A stretch of 64,000 bases of DNA from positions 16,167,346 to 16,231,345 of the forward strand of contig CM020618.1 of NCBI GenBank assembly GCA_009829735.1, written 5' to 3'. The translations under genes and the position numbers were made by a program. Under the pieces are notes generated by a model. The model worked only from the letters and a program-made list of their open reading frames with translations. It ran no database searches and was not told the origin of the DNA. Position 1 is the stretch's first letter; every line of letters begins with the position of its first letter. This document shows, piece after piece, positions 19,027-29,473 of this stretch. The stretch comes from Pyropia yezoensis. Its lineage: Eukaryota > Rhodophyta > Bangiophyceae > Bangiales > Bangiaceae.

Positions 19027-21885
19027 TCAATCCTCTTGTTCCGCATCCGTTGCGGATGAACTCGGCTCGTCCCGAGGGTCTTGGTTGGCCCCATCCTCTT
19101 GGTCCTCCTCCGAGTCCGACTCCAGAATCTTGCCGGCTCTGGCCACTGGAGTGCCCTCTATCCCGTTCCGTCGCGTGTAGGCACAGGCATCCGCGATGGG
19201 TAGCCGGTTTGAGGGTTCCCAGGTATCATCTGCCGGGTTAAAACCGAACCAGCGTACTCGCAGGTACAGGCGTCCGTCTCTCCAGGCATGGTCCACAAAC
19301 TTGACGTAGACATATTCCCGACCTTCTTCTTGGGATAGCCAGGGTACTGCGGCCCGCTTGCGCCGGGTCAAGTCCCGTTGGCTTGGCGGTGGAGCTCGGG
19401 TGACATGGTCGCTGCTCACGCGGTACGGGGAGCCATCCACGTCTAGAAGAAAGGTCCAACCGTCCGTATTCAGGATCTCATAAGGTCCATCCGTCTTCGA
19501 GTCCAGCTTCCCCCGGGTCTTGCTATGGTTGTCCACAAAAACCCAGTCGCCACCACCCAGTTCCATGTTCTTTTCCCGAACGCCCTTGTCATAGCCCCGC
19601 TTGTATCGCTCCTGGGTCTTCGAGATTGACTCCTTGACTCTTGGGAGCAGGAGCTTCAGTTGTTCCAGGGACTCATCCTTTGCCTTGGGACCTGACTTCA
19701 GTGCAGGCTGGAGACCGTCTGGTATTCTTTCCAGGGAGAAGTTGGTCAGCCGCCTTGGGGTGACAAAGTCGAGTGGAGCGACCCCCGTTGTCCGGTGAAC
19801 TCGGGAGTTGTAGGCTAGAGTGAGAACAGCCAGGAGCTCGTCCCAGTCTTCTTGGTGCTTCTCCACGTAGTGCCGTAGCATGTCTACTAGGGTCCGGTTG
19901 AATCGTTCCACCTGGCCGTTCGTTTGAGGGTGGTACGTCGTAGTGTACAAGTTCTTGATGCCCATCAGGTCACAGACTCCTTGGAAGAACAGGGATGCAA
20001 ACTGGGGACCGTTGTCGGTTAAGACGGAGTCTGGTGGGCCGTAGGCAGCTATCCAGTACTCGCAGAAGGCTGACGTGACATCCAGAGCCGTGATGGTCCT
20101 CAGCGGGATTGCTCGAGTAAACTTGGAGAACCGGTCACATATGATGAGCAGGTATATGTTGCCACTGGATGTTTCAGGTAGGGGCCCCAGGATGTCCATG
20201 CTTAAGCTTGCAAAGGGCTCCGCCGCAGGGAATAGGCGTAGCTTAGAAGTCTTTTTCCTCTGGGACAACCGGTTCCTTGCACACGAAACACAAGCCTCCA
20301 GGTACTTATGGACGTCACTGGCCATGGTTTCCCAGTAATAGTGTCGTCTCATGGAAGCATACATCCGATTGGTACCAGGATGTCCGGCCTGGGGAGACGA
20401 GTGCTCCAGGCGTAGGATGTCAGCTCGTAGGCCCCGGGGTACGTAGACTTGAGTGGCCCCATCGAAGGGTGACACCCGTACTAGGAGTCCGTCCGTAGAC
20501 TCGGAGAAACGACTGTTCCGGTTCAGGTCCATTTGGTGGCGAAGCTCCAAGCATTGAGGATCCGTCAGTTGTGCCTCCAGCATCCGGTGAATGGTCACCG
20601 GTTGATGAGCTTCAGGTGTCTCATACAGGGGAGCGTGCCAGCCACGTCCGACATTCGGGAGGATGAAGCAAGGTATTTCCTCCGGGATAGGACCGGTATC
20701 GGCTGCAGGAGTCTCCAGCCGGGACATGGTGTCGGCGCAGTGGTGCTCCCTCCCTGCTCTGGTGCACACCTTGTACATGAACTCCGAAAGGCGTAGGCGC
20801 CACCGGGCGACCCTTCCTTGACTGCTGTCCATACATAGCAGCCACCTTAGGCTGGCGTGGTCCGTCCGGATGAGGAACTCTTGTCCTTCAAGATATGGCC
20901 GTAACAGGAAGCAAGCCCAGACGACTGCCAAGCACTCGCGCTCGGTCGTGGAATAGTTCTTCTCAGCTGGAGTCAAGACGCGACTGTAGTAGCCCATCGG
21001 GAGAAAGTGCCCATCAAGTTGCTGCTGGAGTAGTGAGCACCCCACCTGGACGCCACAGGCATCCGTCTCCAGAACAAACTGGCCCTCCCGCTTGGGTAAC
21101 GCCAGTACTGGAGTGGTGGTCAGGCGCTTCTTGAGCTCTTCGAAGGCCGCGGTCTGCTTCTCGTCGAACACCGGGAGTTGTGCGGGAAGCTTCTTGCTGG
21201 TCAGCTTGGGCAGTGGCCGGGCAATCAGAGCATAGTCCCGTACGAACCGGCGATAGACGTTGCACATACCCAGGAAGCTCTTGAGTTCCGTCTGGGTTTT
21301 GGGTTGCCGTGCATGCCGGAGGGCCTTGATGTTCTTCTCATTGACTCGGAGCTCCCCCGGACTCAGCACATGCCCCAGATACTCCACCTCAGTCTCAAAC
21401 AGGTGGCACTTCTCGGCCTTGAGGGTAACTCCAGCCTTGGACAGGAGGGCCAGGACCTCCCGAAGGTGCTCCTGGTGTTCCGCTGGGGTCTTGGAGAAAA
21501 CGATAATGTCGTCCAGGTAGACCAAACATGATCTCCACCTTAGCCCGGACAGGATGATGTCGATGGCTCTTTGGAAGGTTGCCGGAGCATTGGTGAGACC
21601 AAAAGGAAGACGCTTGCACCGGAATAGTCCCAGGTGGCACGTGAAGGTGGTCTTGTCCTTGTCCTCGTCAGCGAGAGGGATCTGCCAGTAACCGGCATTA
21701 CAATCCAGCGTCGAGAAGAGGGTGGCATCACCAAGAAAGTCGAGGCAATCATCCATCCGGGGTATCGGGTATACGTCCTTGACTGTCATCTCGTTCAGGC
21801 GCCGGTAGTCAACGCAGAAACGGAAGTGACCGCCGGTTTTCGGGACGACTACCACCGGGAAAGCCAACTCGCCATCGCGTGGCGT
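19027..21885 (-). CDS. pol: Pol polyprotein, family C, 5'-truncated
   Basis: About 950 codons open to a TGA. Order: reverse transcriptase (FPVVVVPKTGGHFRFCVDYR, then VYPIPRMDDCLD, and YLDD at ~134-137 of the open frame), RNase H (FVLETDACG, RTDHASLRWLL), integrase HHCC finger (GHPGTNRM, CVSCARNRL) and D-D-E core (SMDILGPLP, LTDNGPQFA, NGQVERFNRT), then a chromodomain (EYVYVKFVDHAW, LRVRWFGFNPADDTWE) and an acidic tail. It lacks gag, protease and the first reverse transcriptase segment because the element is cut near 21885; the open frame continues to 21918 through unrelated sequence. All core residues are present, so truncation is the only visible defect. Confidence 0.93.
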   Translation of the reverse strand, partial: TPRDGELAFPVVVVPKTGGHFRFCVDYRRLNEMTVKDVYPIPRMDDCLDFLGDATLFSTLDCNAGYWQIPLADEDKDKTTFTCHLGLFRCKRLPFGLTNAPATFQRAIDIILSGLRWRSCLVYLDDIIVFSKTPAEHQEHLREVLALLSKAGVTLKAEKCHLFETEVEYLGHVLSPGELRVNEKNIKALRHARQPKTQTELKSFLGMCNVYRRFVRDYALIARPLPKLTSKKLPAQLPVFDEKQTAAFEELKKRLTTTPVLALPKREGQFVLETDACGVQVGCSLLQQQLDGHFLPMGYYSRVLTPAEKNYSTTERECLAVVWACFLLRPYLEGQEFLIRTDHASLRWLLCMDSSQGRVARWRLRLSEFMYKVCTRAGREHHCADTMSRLETPAADTGPIPEEIPCFILPNVGRGWHAPLYETPEAHQPVTIHRMLEAQLTDPQCLELRHQMDLNRNSRFSESTDGLLVRVSPFDGATQVYVPRGLRADILRLEHSSPQAGHPGTNRMYASMRRHYYWETMASDVHKYLEACVSCARNRLSQRKKTSKLRLFPAAEPFASLSMDILGPLPETSSGNIYLLIICDRFSKFTRAIPLRTITALDVTSAFCEYWIAAYGPPDSVLTDNGPQFASLFFQGVCDLMGIKNLYTTTYHPQTNGQVERFNRTLVDMLRHYVEKHQEDWDELLAVLTLAYNSRVHRTTGVAPLDFVTPRRLTNFSLERIPDGLQPALKSGPKAKDESLEQLKLLLPRVKESISKTQERYKRGYDKGVREKNMELGGGDWVFVDNHSKTRGKLDSKTDGPYEILNTDGWTFLLDVDGSPYRVSSDHVTRAPPPSQRDLTRRKRAAVPWLSQEEGREYVYVKFVDHAWRDGRLYLRVRWFGFNPADDTWEPSNRLPIADACAYTRRNGIEGTPVARAGKILESDSEEDQEDGANQDPRDEPSSSATDAEQED

Positions 21886-22083
21886 GGGGGGGGGGCGCGA
21901 GCCCCCCAATCCCACCACCGCGGGGACGCACCCGAGGGGCGGGCGGGGGGCGGGCGGCGACGCCGCGCCTGCTCCGGCACCGTCGCCGCCAAAGTCGTCT
22001 GTGGCGACGGTGGGGGGTGGCGGCGGTGGGAGCCACGCGGGGGAAGCCCCTCGCCAGACGACCGCGACTCACACTACGGCCCG
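21886..22083. other. G-rich junction between family C and the Crinkler-like gene
   Basis: A 200-bp GC-rich stretch with a run of G near 21890 and no coding match to either neighbour. It contains the breakpoint of the truncated retrotransposon and probably the 3' end of the minus-strand Crinkler-like gene. Confidence 0.5.
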
Positions 22084-24162
22084 CTAATAACGCCGCACGA
22101 CACTCTTCAACAGGACGCCATGGGACAGGCAGTTGTGATAGATCGTAGCGCCAATAGCAGTGGGCATGTCCGTCTTGCTCGTCACGATGGTAGCAGCTCC
22201 ACAAGCCGGGTCAGGGTCGGCCACGTTGGCCACGTCGTCCATGTTGAACTTCGCTTGGACCTCCATGTGGACCAAAACCCAGTTCACGACGCGCTCTCGC
22301 CAGCACTCCCAGAAAGGACCAAACGCCGTTGCCATGCTGTTCCAGCCTTCGTACACTACCTTGGCCGACGGAAGATTCTTCTTGTCCTTTTTGGCGTCGC
22401 CCAGCAGGTTCTTGAACTTGTGCTGCATCGCAACCATGACGAGCTTGCCCTCCAGCGTCGGGTCATGTGGGCACTTGACGCAACGGACGAACAAGACCGC
22501 GTCCACGCCAGCAGTCCCCTCCGTCAACAGCCAAGCCTTGTCGAGCAAATCATTCTCTTGAAAGGTCCCCTCCCAAGAGAGCAGGGTCTGCAGGTTGTGG
22601 CGCGACCAGCCAGACCTTGCATGCGATGCGTCCACGAGCATCTCGCGGAGAAGCGAGCCGGGCCCGCAGTAATGGCTGTCAGCACCTAGCAGCGACCCCA
22701 GCGTCACCGCAGAGTACTCGGAGCTGCGCAGAGACCGGGCAATGGAGTGGGCCCACTCGCGGGCACAGCACAAGGTCTCCCACTCCATCCAGGACGACGT
22801 CAGCCCGCCGTCAACCTGCAGCTTCAGGCATTCGTAGAAAAGCAGCGAGGAGGAAGACGCGCGGCGCAGAAGACGACGTAGCATGATGGGGCTCACGCGG
22901 GGGACGAACTCGTCTCCAACGCCATAGATGAGACCGCAGCGACGAGCCCAGTCCCAACTTGAGATGTTGACAGTCTGCTCCACGGTCCCCAAGGAAGGGA
23001 AACACGAATCTTCGCAATCGACGGCCTCCCCCAAGATCAAGGTGGCCAGGAAGTTGGCGCGCTCCTCCAGCGTGGCGCGCTGCCACAGTTGCTGGACACT
23101 GCGGGCGAAGTCCTTGGAGATGACGTGGCCCAGCACACTTGACACGTCGTCATCCGCGGTCAGCTTACATAGCTTCTGGGACAGCTTGACAACCGTCCGC
23201 GTGTGTCCGCCGGTCGCGTACGCCAGCGACCTCGCCATCGGGGTAAGCAGCTCCACAGCACGGGCACTTGCAGCCCGGGGCGTTTCCGCGTAATCCGCCC
23301 GGAGTAGGTTTGCCAGCTCGGTGGAGTCAATCTCCTGGGAGTACACGTACAGGCCATTCTTGGCCAGGACCTGGAGAGCTGCCAGACACAAGGGGATGCA
23401 CTCCTCCGTATCCTCGACGAGGCCAAGGTAGTGGGGCGCGTCCCGTCCAGACACCACCGTGGCGACCTCCTTGAGGAGCTGCGACTCAGTTGCCGTCAAC
23501 AGGACGCTTCCGCCCCCGTCGTCAGCGACTCGGCACGCACCCGCCACAATGAGAGCAACCAAGGACGGGAATCTGCCGTCTCTAGCCGCATACTCCGCAG
23601 AGTTGGATGCAACATGCGCCTGGAGGGTTTGCAGCAGCTTCTCAATGGTGTTGGCATTCTTGGACACCTCGTCCACAACGACCAGCAATGGGTCGTCCTC
23701 CTTGCCGCGACCAGCGCGCCTGTTTAACAGCTGCTGCACCTCCCGGTTCATCAGCTTCTTGTTGCGCACGCCCTCACGCAGCGGAAAGTCGACGGCCTGG
23801 ATGTACTGCGAGAAGGAGACCCGACGGGAAGGCCCCAGGTCGGCCCGTTCGAAGTAGATCAGCCGCAGGATGGTCAGGTGCTTGAGGTCGATGAACTCGC
23901 CCGCCAACAGCTCGGTCTCCTCCTCCGTGATTTGGAAGTGAGAGTTGAAGTTAACCCCCATGATCACGAGGCGGTCCCGCCAAGCAGTGTAGGACCCGTT
24001 CTTCGTAGCTTCCGACACTTCATTTACAGAGGGACGCCCGCTTGACGCCATGAATCGCACCAGCTGCATCTTGCCGGAGCCGCTTGTGGCGACGATGCAC
24101 ACCACACCCGGTCGCCGGTCCTCAGGTTTATCCCCTTCAAACACGGAGCCACCATCTCCAGG
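22084..24162 (-). CDS. Crinkler-like P-loop NTPase with REase-fold domain (main exon)
   Basis: About 690 codons on the minus strand. An N-terminal NTPase has a Walker A-like VATSGSGKMQL (K present, usual S/T replaced by M) and a Walker B LLVVVDE about 130 residues later. A helical middle follows. The C-terminus has a restriction-endonuclease-like segment: GVDAVLF, then VMVAMQHKF about 30 residues on, fitting the D...(E/Q)xK pattern. NTPase plus REase is the Crinkler-RHS architecture, known from pathogen effectors and from many free-living eukaryotes. The frame opens at 24162 after a TGA without an ATG, so the N-terminus comes from another frame by splicing or a frameshift. The gene is not part of the adjacent retrotransposon. 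The family call rests on motifs only. Confidence 0.65.
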   Translation of the reverse strand, partial: PGDGGSVFEGDKPEDRRPGVVCIVATSGSGKMQLVRFMASSGRPSVNEVSEATKNGSYTAWRDRLVIMGVNFNSHFQITEEETELLAGEFIDLKHLTILRLIYFERADLGPSRRVSFSQYIQAVDFPLREGVRNKKLMNREVQQLLNRRAGRGKEDDPLLVVVDEVSKNANTIEKLLQTLQAHVASNSAEYAARDGRFPSLVALIVAGACRVADDGGGSVLLTATESQLLKEVATVVSGRDAPHYLGLVEDTEECIPLCLAALQVLAKNGLYVYSQEIDSTELANLLRADYAETPRAASARAVELLTPMARSLAYATGGHTRTVVKLSQKLCKLTADDDVSSVLGHVISKDFARSVQQLWQRATLEERANFLATLILGEAVDCEDSCFPSLGTVEQTVNISSWDWARRCGLIYGVGDEFVPRVSPIMLRRLLRRASSSSLLFYECLKLQVDGGLTSSWMEWETLCCAREWAHSIARSLRSSEYSAVTLGSLLGADSHYCGPGSLLREMLVDASHARSGWSRHNLQTLLSWEGTFQENDLLDKAWLLTEGTAGVDAVLFVRCVKCPHDPTLEGKLVMVAMQHKFKNLLGDAKKDKKNLPSAKVVYEGWNSMATAFGPFWECWRERVVNWVLVHMEVQAKFNMDDVANVADPDPACGAATIVTSKTDMPTAIGATIYHNCLSHGVLLKSVVRRY

Positions 24163-25075
24163 TCAACCTTGAAGACAGTCTCGGCAGCGCATCGCTCCTC
24201 GTAGACCATGGAGAAGAGCTCCCCAGCACAGGCACGCCGGTCAATAAGCAACGACTTGTTCGGCATCACCGGAGACACGGGTAGCACACGGGCCAAGTTT
24301 GGGGCGCTGCCGTCATCAGCACGGCCAAAGCCCAGGACGTTGATGATCTCCACCATGGAGATGACGGTCATGAGAGACGACCGGAACGTCTCCAGCCAGC
24401 CAAGAGTGAGAGGTGTAGGCTGTGGAGTCAGAATACACCACACCCGAGGGCATGTCAACAAAGCCACCGCGAAATGCACACACACGACCATCAGTAGATG
24501 TTTCACAGGCCCAAGTATCGGGAGCATGTCAGACAGAAGCCCAAAAGAGTATGTGTACTCCAGTGCGTGCACTCCACGCATAGCCCCCCCATTCCAACAC
24601 CCATTAGTCCAGTAGAAGGCCAGCAATCAATCCTCTGTGCTCTCAACGCAAAGCCAGTATCAGTGCACACTCACCTGATCTGCGGTGCACTGGATGACAG
24701 CGGAAGCGAGTCGGCCAGAACAGTGAGGCCTGCCTGCATCTTCCTGCAATCCGCACGGTCACAGGCGCAGCCCAACTCGAACGACGAGAGACGGGCGCAC
24801 AACCTGGTGAAGTAGAGACTCGCCGCAACGGTGCACAAGAGGTCCCCGAAAGAGACAACCCAGAGGGCACCGGCACAACCCAAGCGCCGATCCCCATTGC
24901 GGCAAATGCAGCCAACCGCCCAGGCGGGGGAAAGGGCGGTCGGCCCGTCGCCTACGCCACCGCCGCCGCCACCACACAGGGCGGACATGGTTCCGACAAC
25001 GATGCGAACAGGGGCGCGGATATCACTAACGTCGCCCGCCTCGGCCGCCGCTGCCGTCGCGGCCGAGACGTGCAC
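24163..25075 (-). other. Probable 5' part of the Crinkler-like gene, exon structure unresolved
   Basis: Upstream of the NTPase a second minus-strand frame (24626-24024) reads through LLIDRRACAGELFSMVYEER, which looks like the region before the P-loop in such NTPases, but it is out of phase with the main frame. Further upstream a 134-codon frame (25075-24671) is Cys-rich and ends at a good splice donor. The phase of that donor does not fit the obvious acceptor near 24420, so the exon chain remains open. Either a short intron or a frameshift near 24125-24160 joins the parts. Confidence 0.4.
24669..24680 (-). other. Candidate 5' splice donor
   Basis: Read on the minus strand, GATCAG|GTGAGT is a consensus-quality donor, placed after Cys-rich coding-like sequence and before a lower-GC stretch that ends near an ACAG at about 24420. 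Confidence 0.4.
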
Positions 25076-26310
25076 GAGGCGGGCTGCGGAGGGGGTCGAG
25101 GAGCACAGCGCCCCAAAAGTGTACCCGACGGGTCAGCCGAATATGTATTACGAAAATTCATAACCTGCGGTCGAAGGGACACTTTTCTTCCATCTCAATT
25201 TTGTAATGTAAACTGCAAAGCTCGGCAGGTGTCGTGAGTGCATCGTTTGAGCTACATCGTAAGGGACTGTCTTTTGGCCATGGAGGCTGATTCTGGAGTG
25301 AATGAGAATGCGGCTGGAGGGCTCTGGACAATGCAGTGATCGCATTTTTTGAAACCTCGTGGAAGTGATTGCGGGCCACTTAAAAATGGGCAGCGGAGTG
25401 CGATTCATCAGCGCCTCGGAGTCGGATACCAGAAGACTATCGTGCTTTTCTATAAAATGCCCGGACAAGGACGTGCGGCGTTTCCGGTGGTTGTTCAGAC
25501 ACGGTTCCATTGGCCTGGGCGGGGGTGGTCCGGACACGACGTCTGACTGAGGCAAAACGTCCCAGCACCAGACCTGGGAATTCGATTTATCTGTATTGCC
25601 TCGCGTGGAAAAGCTCGCGATTTGTATCTCCCCGCCGGACGTGTCACCCGCTAGCCCGAAAAGAAGGCCTCTCCGTTGCTCCTGGTGGGCCTCTCTGTGA
25701 CCCACATATTCGCAGAAAATACCTGCGCACCGCGCCGGGTGGCCCTCTAGAATGGGGTGCAAACGCCGCACGTTACAATTCCCCAGGTCGGCTTCCGGCC
25801 GATCCATCTGCTAACTGAGGCACTGGGGGCGCCCCTGCCCCCAATGGGCTGGAACGCTGCAGCCGCAGACACCAGCCACGCCTGAAATGGGCTCGGAACG
25901 CCGCAGCCTCCAGACGGCGTCAGGGAGCTTTGGACGCCGCCCCCCAAAAGTTGGAGTTTCATGGCGGCTTGCCATTGGACAAGCAAAGAACAGTTGATCA
26001 ACAGAGGATCTCCCATTCTCTCGTGTTTTGGGAACCTCGGGGATGTTGATTGTTCGCGTCAGAAACAGAGTCGTGTGCTGTTTTTCGGCAATGACGTGAG
26101 GTCGCTCTGCAGAGAACCCATGTCCGACTGATCGCCTTCTCACCATGGCACACGCACCACCCACTTCGAGGAGGCTGGGATAGCCTTCTCCGGCGCCTGT
26201 ATCGACTTCGTGGCTTCGTGGGACCTCGGAATGGATGGGTCTCCCTCCGGCACTCCAGTCGAGCGTCCTATCGCAAGAATAACCACGGAACACGCTGTAC
26301 AAGAACATTT
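25076..26310. other. Region of moderate GC with a decayed minus-strand frame
   Basis: This stretch is markedly less GC-rich than its neighbours. A 219-codon minus-strand frame (25148-25807) includes NHRKRRTSLSGHFIEKHDS, and a related peptide is found on the other strand at 30611-30658. No family is recognised. Confidence 0.35.
25440..25486 (-). repeat. Inverted-repeat partner 1 (SGHF-I-EKHD coding motif)
   Basis: TCGTGCTTTTCTATAAAATG and the bases after it match the reverse complement of 30611-30658 over about 47 bp. On the coding strand both give a peptide of the form KRR..(V/L)SGHF(I/L)EKHD, so this is a protein-level as well as a DNA-level match. Confidence 0.6.
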
Positions 26311-28140
26311 AGCACCCATGTTTCATGGTGATCTCCCGCGTGAGGCCCAGAAGCACCCATTGACCATTGGCAGCTACCAGAAGGTTTTTCTTCCGGGAGC
26401 ACGCACCGTCGTCCCCCTTACTGTCCACCGCCCACATCCGCCACCGTCGTCCCCCCCCCATCCTCGCCACCTCAACCTTCTCCCCCCCCATGTGCTGCTC
26501 CGTCAGCGAGAGCGTTCGCGGCAATGGCAGCGGCGGTGGCAGCGGCAGCGGTAGGAGTGGCGGCGGCGTTGGCGGTGGCGCCGAGGCGCTGGCGGCGGCG
26601 GCGGTGACGATGCCGAGGCGGCCACTGCCGCGTTGGCGCCCGCAACTGTCGAGGTGGGCTGGGGTGGTGGCGGCGGCAGCAGGTAGGGGGCGGGTGGGGG
26701 CTGGGGGGAAGAGACTCATTGGCAGGCAGGCACCGCAAGCATAGCCTCTGCGGTGGGGGGGAGGGCGGCGGCGGTATTGCGCTGGCGCCGTCGCCGCCGG
26801 GCAGCCACGGGGGGGGGAGAGATGGTGGCGCTTGGAGCGGGTGTGCCGATGATAGAGGATGGGGTGGGCGCGGCGGGGGTGCAGTTGGTCGCGGTGGGTT
26901 AAGCGTGAGTGATCCACCCCCGCCGTGGTGGTGTCCGCAGGTAGGCCGCGGCGGCCAGTGGCCCGTCACCTAGCCGAGACTCCTTTTGGCACCCAGCCCT
27001 ATGTTGTCGCTGCCGTGTTGCTGGATGCGTGAGCTGGTGAAGAGGGGGGCGTGGGGGGGGGGTGAGAGGGACGCGAGGGAGGTAAGCTGGTGTTGTGGAA
27101 GGAGCTACGGGTAGCATGTAGGGGTGGCCGACTTCGGCTGGCGTTGTGCCTGCCATCTGGCCGTCGCGAAGTGGAGCGCGTGCGTGCATTTCTTAGCAGG
27201 GTCAGGCGTTGACAAAAAAAAAGACGAAATATATGAACCACTGCCACCGCCGCACCTGCCACTGCCACTGCTGCCTCCCCTGGTAGGCCCGATAGGCGGT
27301 GGTCCCGCGAAGCTCCTCGTCGGGTGGCGGCTGACGTGGCTGAGCCGGCCGCGGGGGCGCGGGGGGGCGAGGAGGGCGGCCTGGGGAGGCCCGCCGGCCG
27401 CTGGTCGACCTTGCGCATCTCCGCCGTCGCCGACGCGCGCGCGCATCCTGGCCGCGCAGCGGGGGGGGGGGCGGATGGGCGGGAGGGGCAGGGGCGCCGC
27501 CGCCGCCGCCGCGTCCGCGTCCCTGCCACCGCCGCCGCCGCCTTATCCGCCGCAACAGCCACAACCTCCACCGGCGCCGCCGCCACCGCCACCGCAACTG
27601 CCGCTGCCGCAGCCGCCGACGCCGCCGGCGGCGGGGTCGCCCGCCCGACCGGCGGCGCCCCCCAGGCTGCGGCTGGGTGTGGTGGGGGGAGTAAGCACTC
27701 ACAGCCTGAGCACCACCGCCGCCAGCCGCCTCATTATGTCGCTGCGGTCGCTGCACCCCGCACCCCTGCCACGGCGACTGGCCTCGTCACCCCCGATGCG
27801 GCCGCCGCGGCCGCGACTCCCGCCGCCGCCGTCGCCCGTGGCAAGCGCAGGCGGCCGCCGCCGCCACGGACGAGCGGCCTTGCGCGCGGGCGCCCGGTGG
27901 AGCCGGAGGCCGCAGCCGCCGGCATCGTCGCCGTCGCACCGTGCAGCCACCCGGGAGGGGGGCGCCCGGCGGCAGGAGGAATTCGCCCGTCACTTTACCC
28001 GACACTCTACGAGCCCACCTCCGCGGCGCCTCCACAGACGTTCCCCACCATCACGAACAAGCACGAAGCGTTCCTGTCGCAAACACACGGGGAGAAATAG
28101 AATATTGAAGTAGAACAGTTGTGCAAACCAAAAGGACTCT
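26311..28140. repeat. CCG/GGC-rich low-complexity region
   Basis: Imperfect GGC/CCG triplet sequence with overlapping open frames on both strands, all of Pro/Arg/Gly/Ala composition. A run of nine A sits near 27212-27220. No gene is supported. Confidence 0.6.
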
Positions 28141-29110
28141 GCGGTGGCGACCCCACTACCCCTGCATCCCCGCCCACCCCCAGCCCCCCCCTCCCCCTAC
28201 CTAAAACCCGCCCCCCCGCCGGCACGAAGCTCCCCCCAGCACAAGCCCCCCCACAGTACCCGACCTAGCTGCACGACTACGAGCACTCTGCGGCCTTCCC
28301 CCTCTTCCCCCCCACGTCGAGCTCCTCTTACCGTCTTCCCCCCACAGCCGGCACAATCATAGCCAACCCCCCCAACTCCTGCCACGACGACAACAGCTGT
28401 CCCCTCCGCCGGCCCCCGTCAGCACGCCAACGCAGTCGTGTCCACCCCCCCCACCACTCCTCCACCACGACGGACGAGGACAAACAGCGTCCCCAGCGGT
28501 AGCACCTCCACAGCCTCCGCTCGTTCTCCTCCCATTAACCCAGCCCGCAGCAGCGACCGTCACCACCCCCCCCAGCCGCAACCGCCGTCGCCGCTCGCCT
28601 GTACCCGCAGAGCACAATCGACGCCGTCGCCACCCCCATACCGCTGTCGTCACAACTGGGGGCGGCCCCGAGCAGCACCGCGGCGGAAATCCGCCGCGAA
28701 AGACTGCCACAGCGACGAAATCCCCGCAACCGTCCCCGCCCACGACCGCCGCAGCCCACCGCGGCCACCGCCGCAGTTCCTCGCACCTGCCAAGCAGCCA
28801 CGATGACCAGCCGTAAAACTCGCCCACCACTTCAACGCTACGGGAAAAGAAAACATGGAAAAACTAGTGATAGAAAACTAGAGGCGGCGGGGTCGCCCCC
28901 AATGACCCACCCCCCCCCCGAGCACCTATTCCCCCCAAGAACCTTACCTACTCAAGCACCCTCCCCCCCTCCTCCACACCCCCCACAACCCTCCACCCCC
29001 CTACCACCCACCACTTCTCCAAACATCTACCACCCCCACCATCACGAGCGCTCTACCAACAAGTCCCTCCCACCTTCCGTATACCTCCCCTCACCACCGT
29101 ACCTCCCCGC
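28141..29110. repeat. C-rich low-complexity region, left of the solo LTR
   Basis: The plus strand is strongly C over G, with many runs of 6 or more C and frequent CCA/CCT. Translated frames are Pro/Thr/Ser-rich filler. The same base skew continues to the right of the solo LTR. Confidence 0.6.
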
Positions 29111-29473
29111 TGTAGCAATATGGTCGGCCGTATTGTAACCCTAGTATTAGGGGGGCTACTTCTAACCCTTCACTTTCAATTTGATAGTTCGTACTGGTCA
29201 CGGTATCTATAAGTTACGTATGACCAGAGGGATTGGCCTCTTGGGGTGGAGGGCAGTTAGTAGAGTCTCCGAGGGTTTATAACGAGGGGGCCGGCGGCGA
29301 ATCCACCGCCGGCCAAGGTAGAACAACAAACCCCTCCCATTTGGGCTCCCATCTTGGTCCCGTGGCTTGCGCTCCAAGGACAGCAACCTTGGCCTCCCGG
29401 TGACGTTGGTGCCGATCCCCCTTGGTGAGTGTTCCCTGAGAGTGGACGTGCGACGGATCCCTATTGTGCTACA
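29111..29473 (+). repeat. Solo LTR of family A with 5-bp target duplication
   Basis: A 363-bp LTR (TGTAGCAATATGG to TTGTGCTACA) with no element interior on either side. CCCGC stands directly before (29106-29110) and directly after (29474-29478), a normal 5-bp gypsy target duplication. This is the footprint left when the two LTRs of a full element recombine. Confidence 0.93.

Larger units (their letters stand above)
16009..21885 (-). mobile_element. Ty3/gypsy chromodomain element, family C, 5'-truncated
   Basis: A minus-strand element keeping pol from early reverse transcriptase onward (21885-19027), a plus-strand antisense frame (16764-18881), a polypurine tract and a 3' LTR starting at 16579. 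Gag, protease and the 5' LTR are missing: homology stops near 21876-21890, where the sequence switches to a G-rich stretch beside the Crinkler-like gene. The inner LTR boundary at 16009 is tentative. Confidence 0.85.

Noticed and set aside
26367..28113. Possible genes such as the 329-codon frame at 27124.
   Set aside because: Pro/Pro-Leu/Ala filler from triplet repeats, open in several phases at once.
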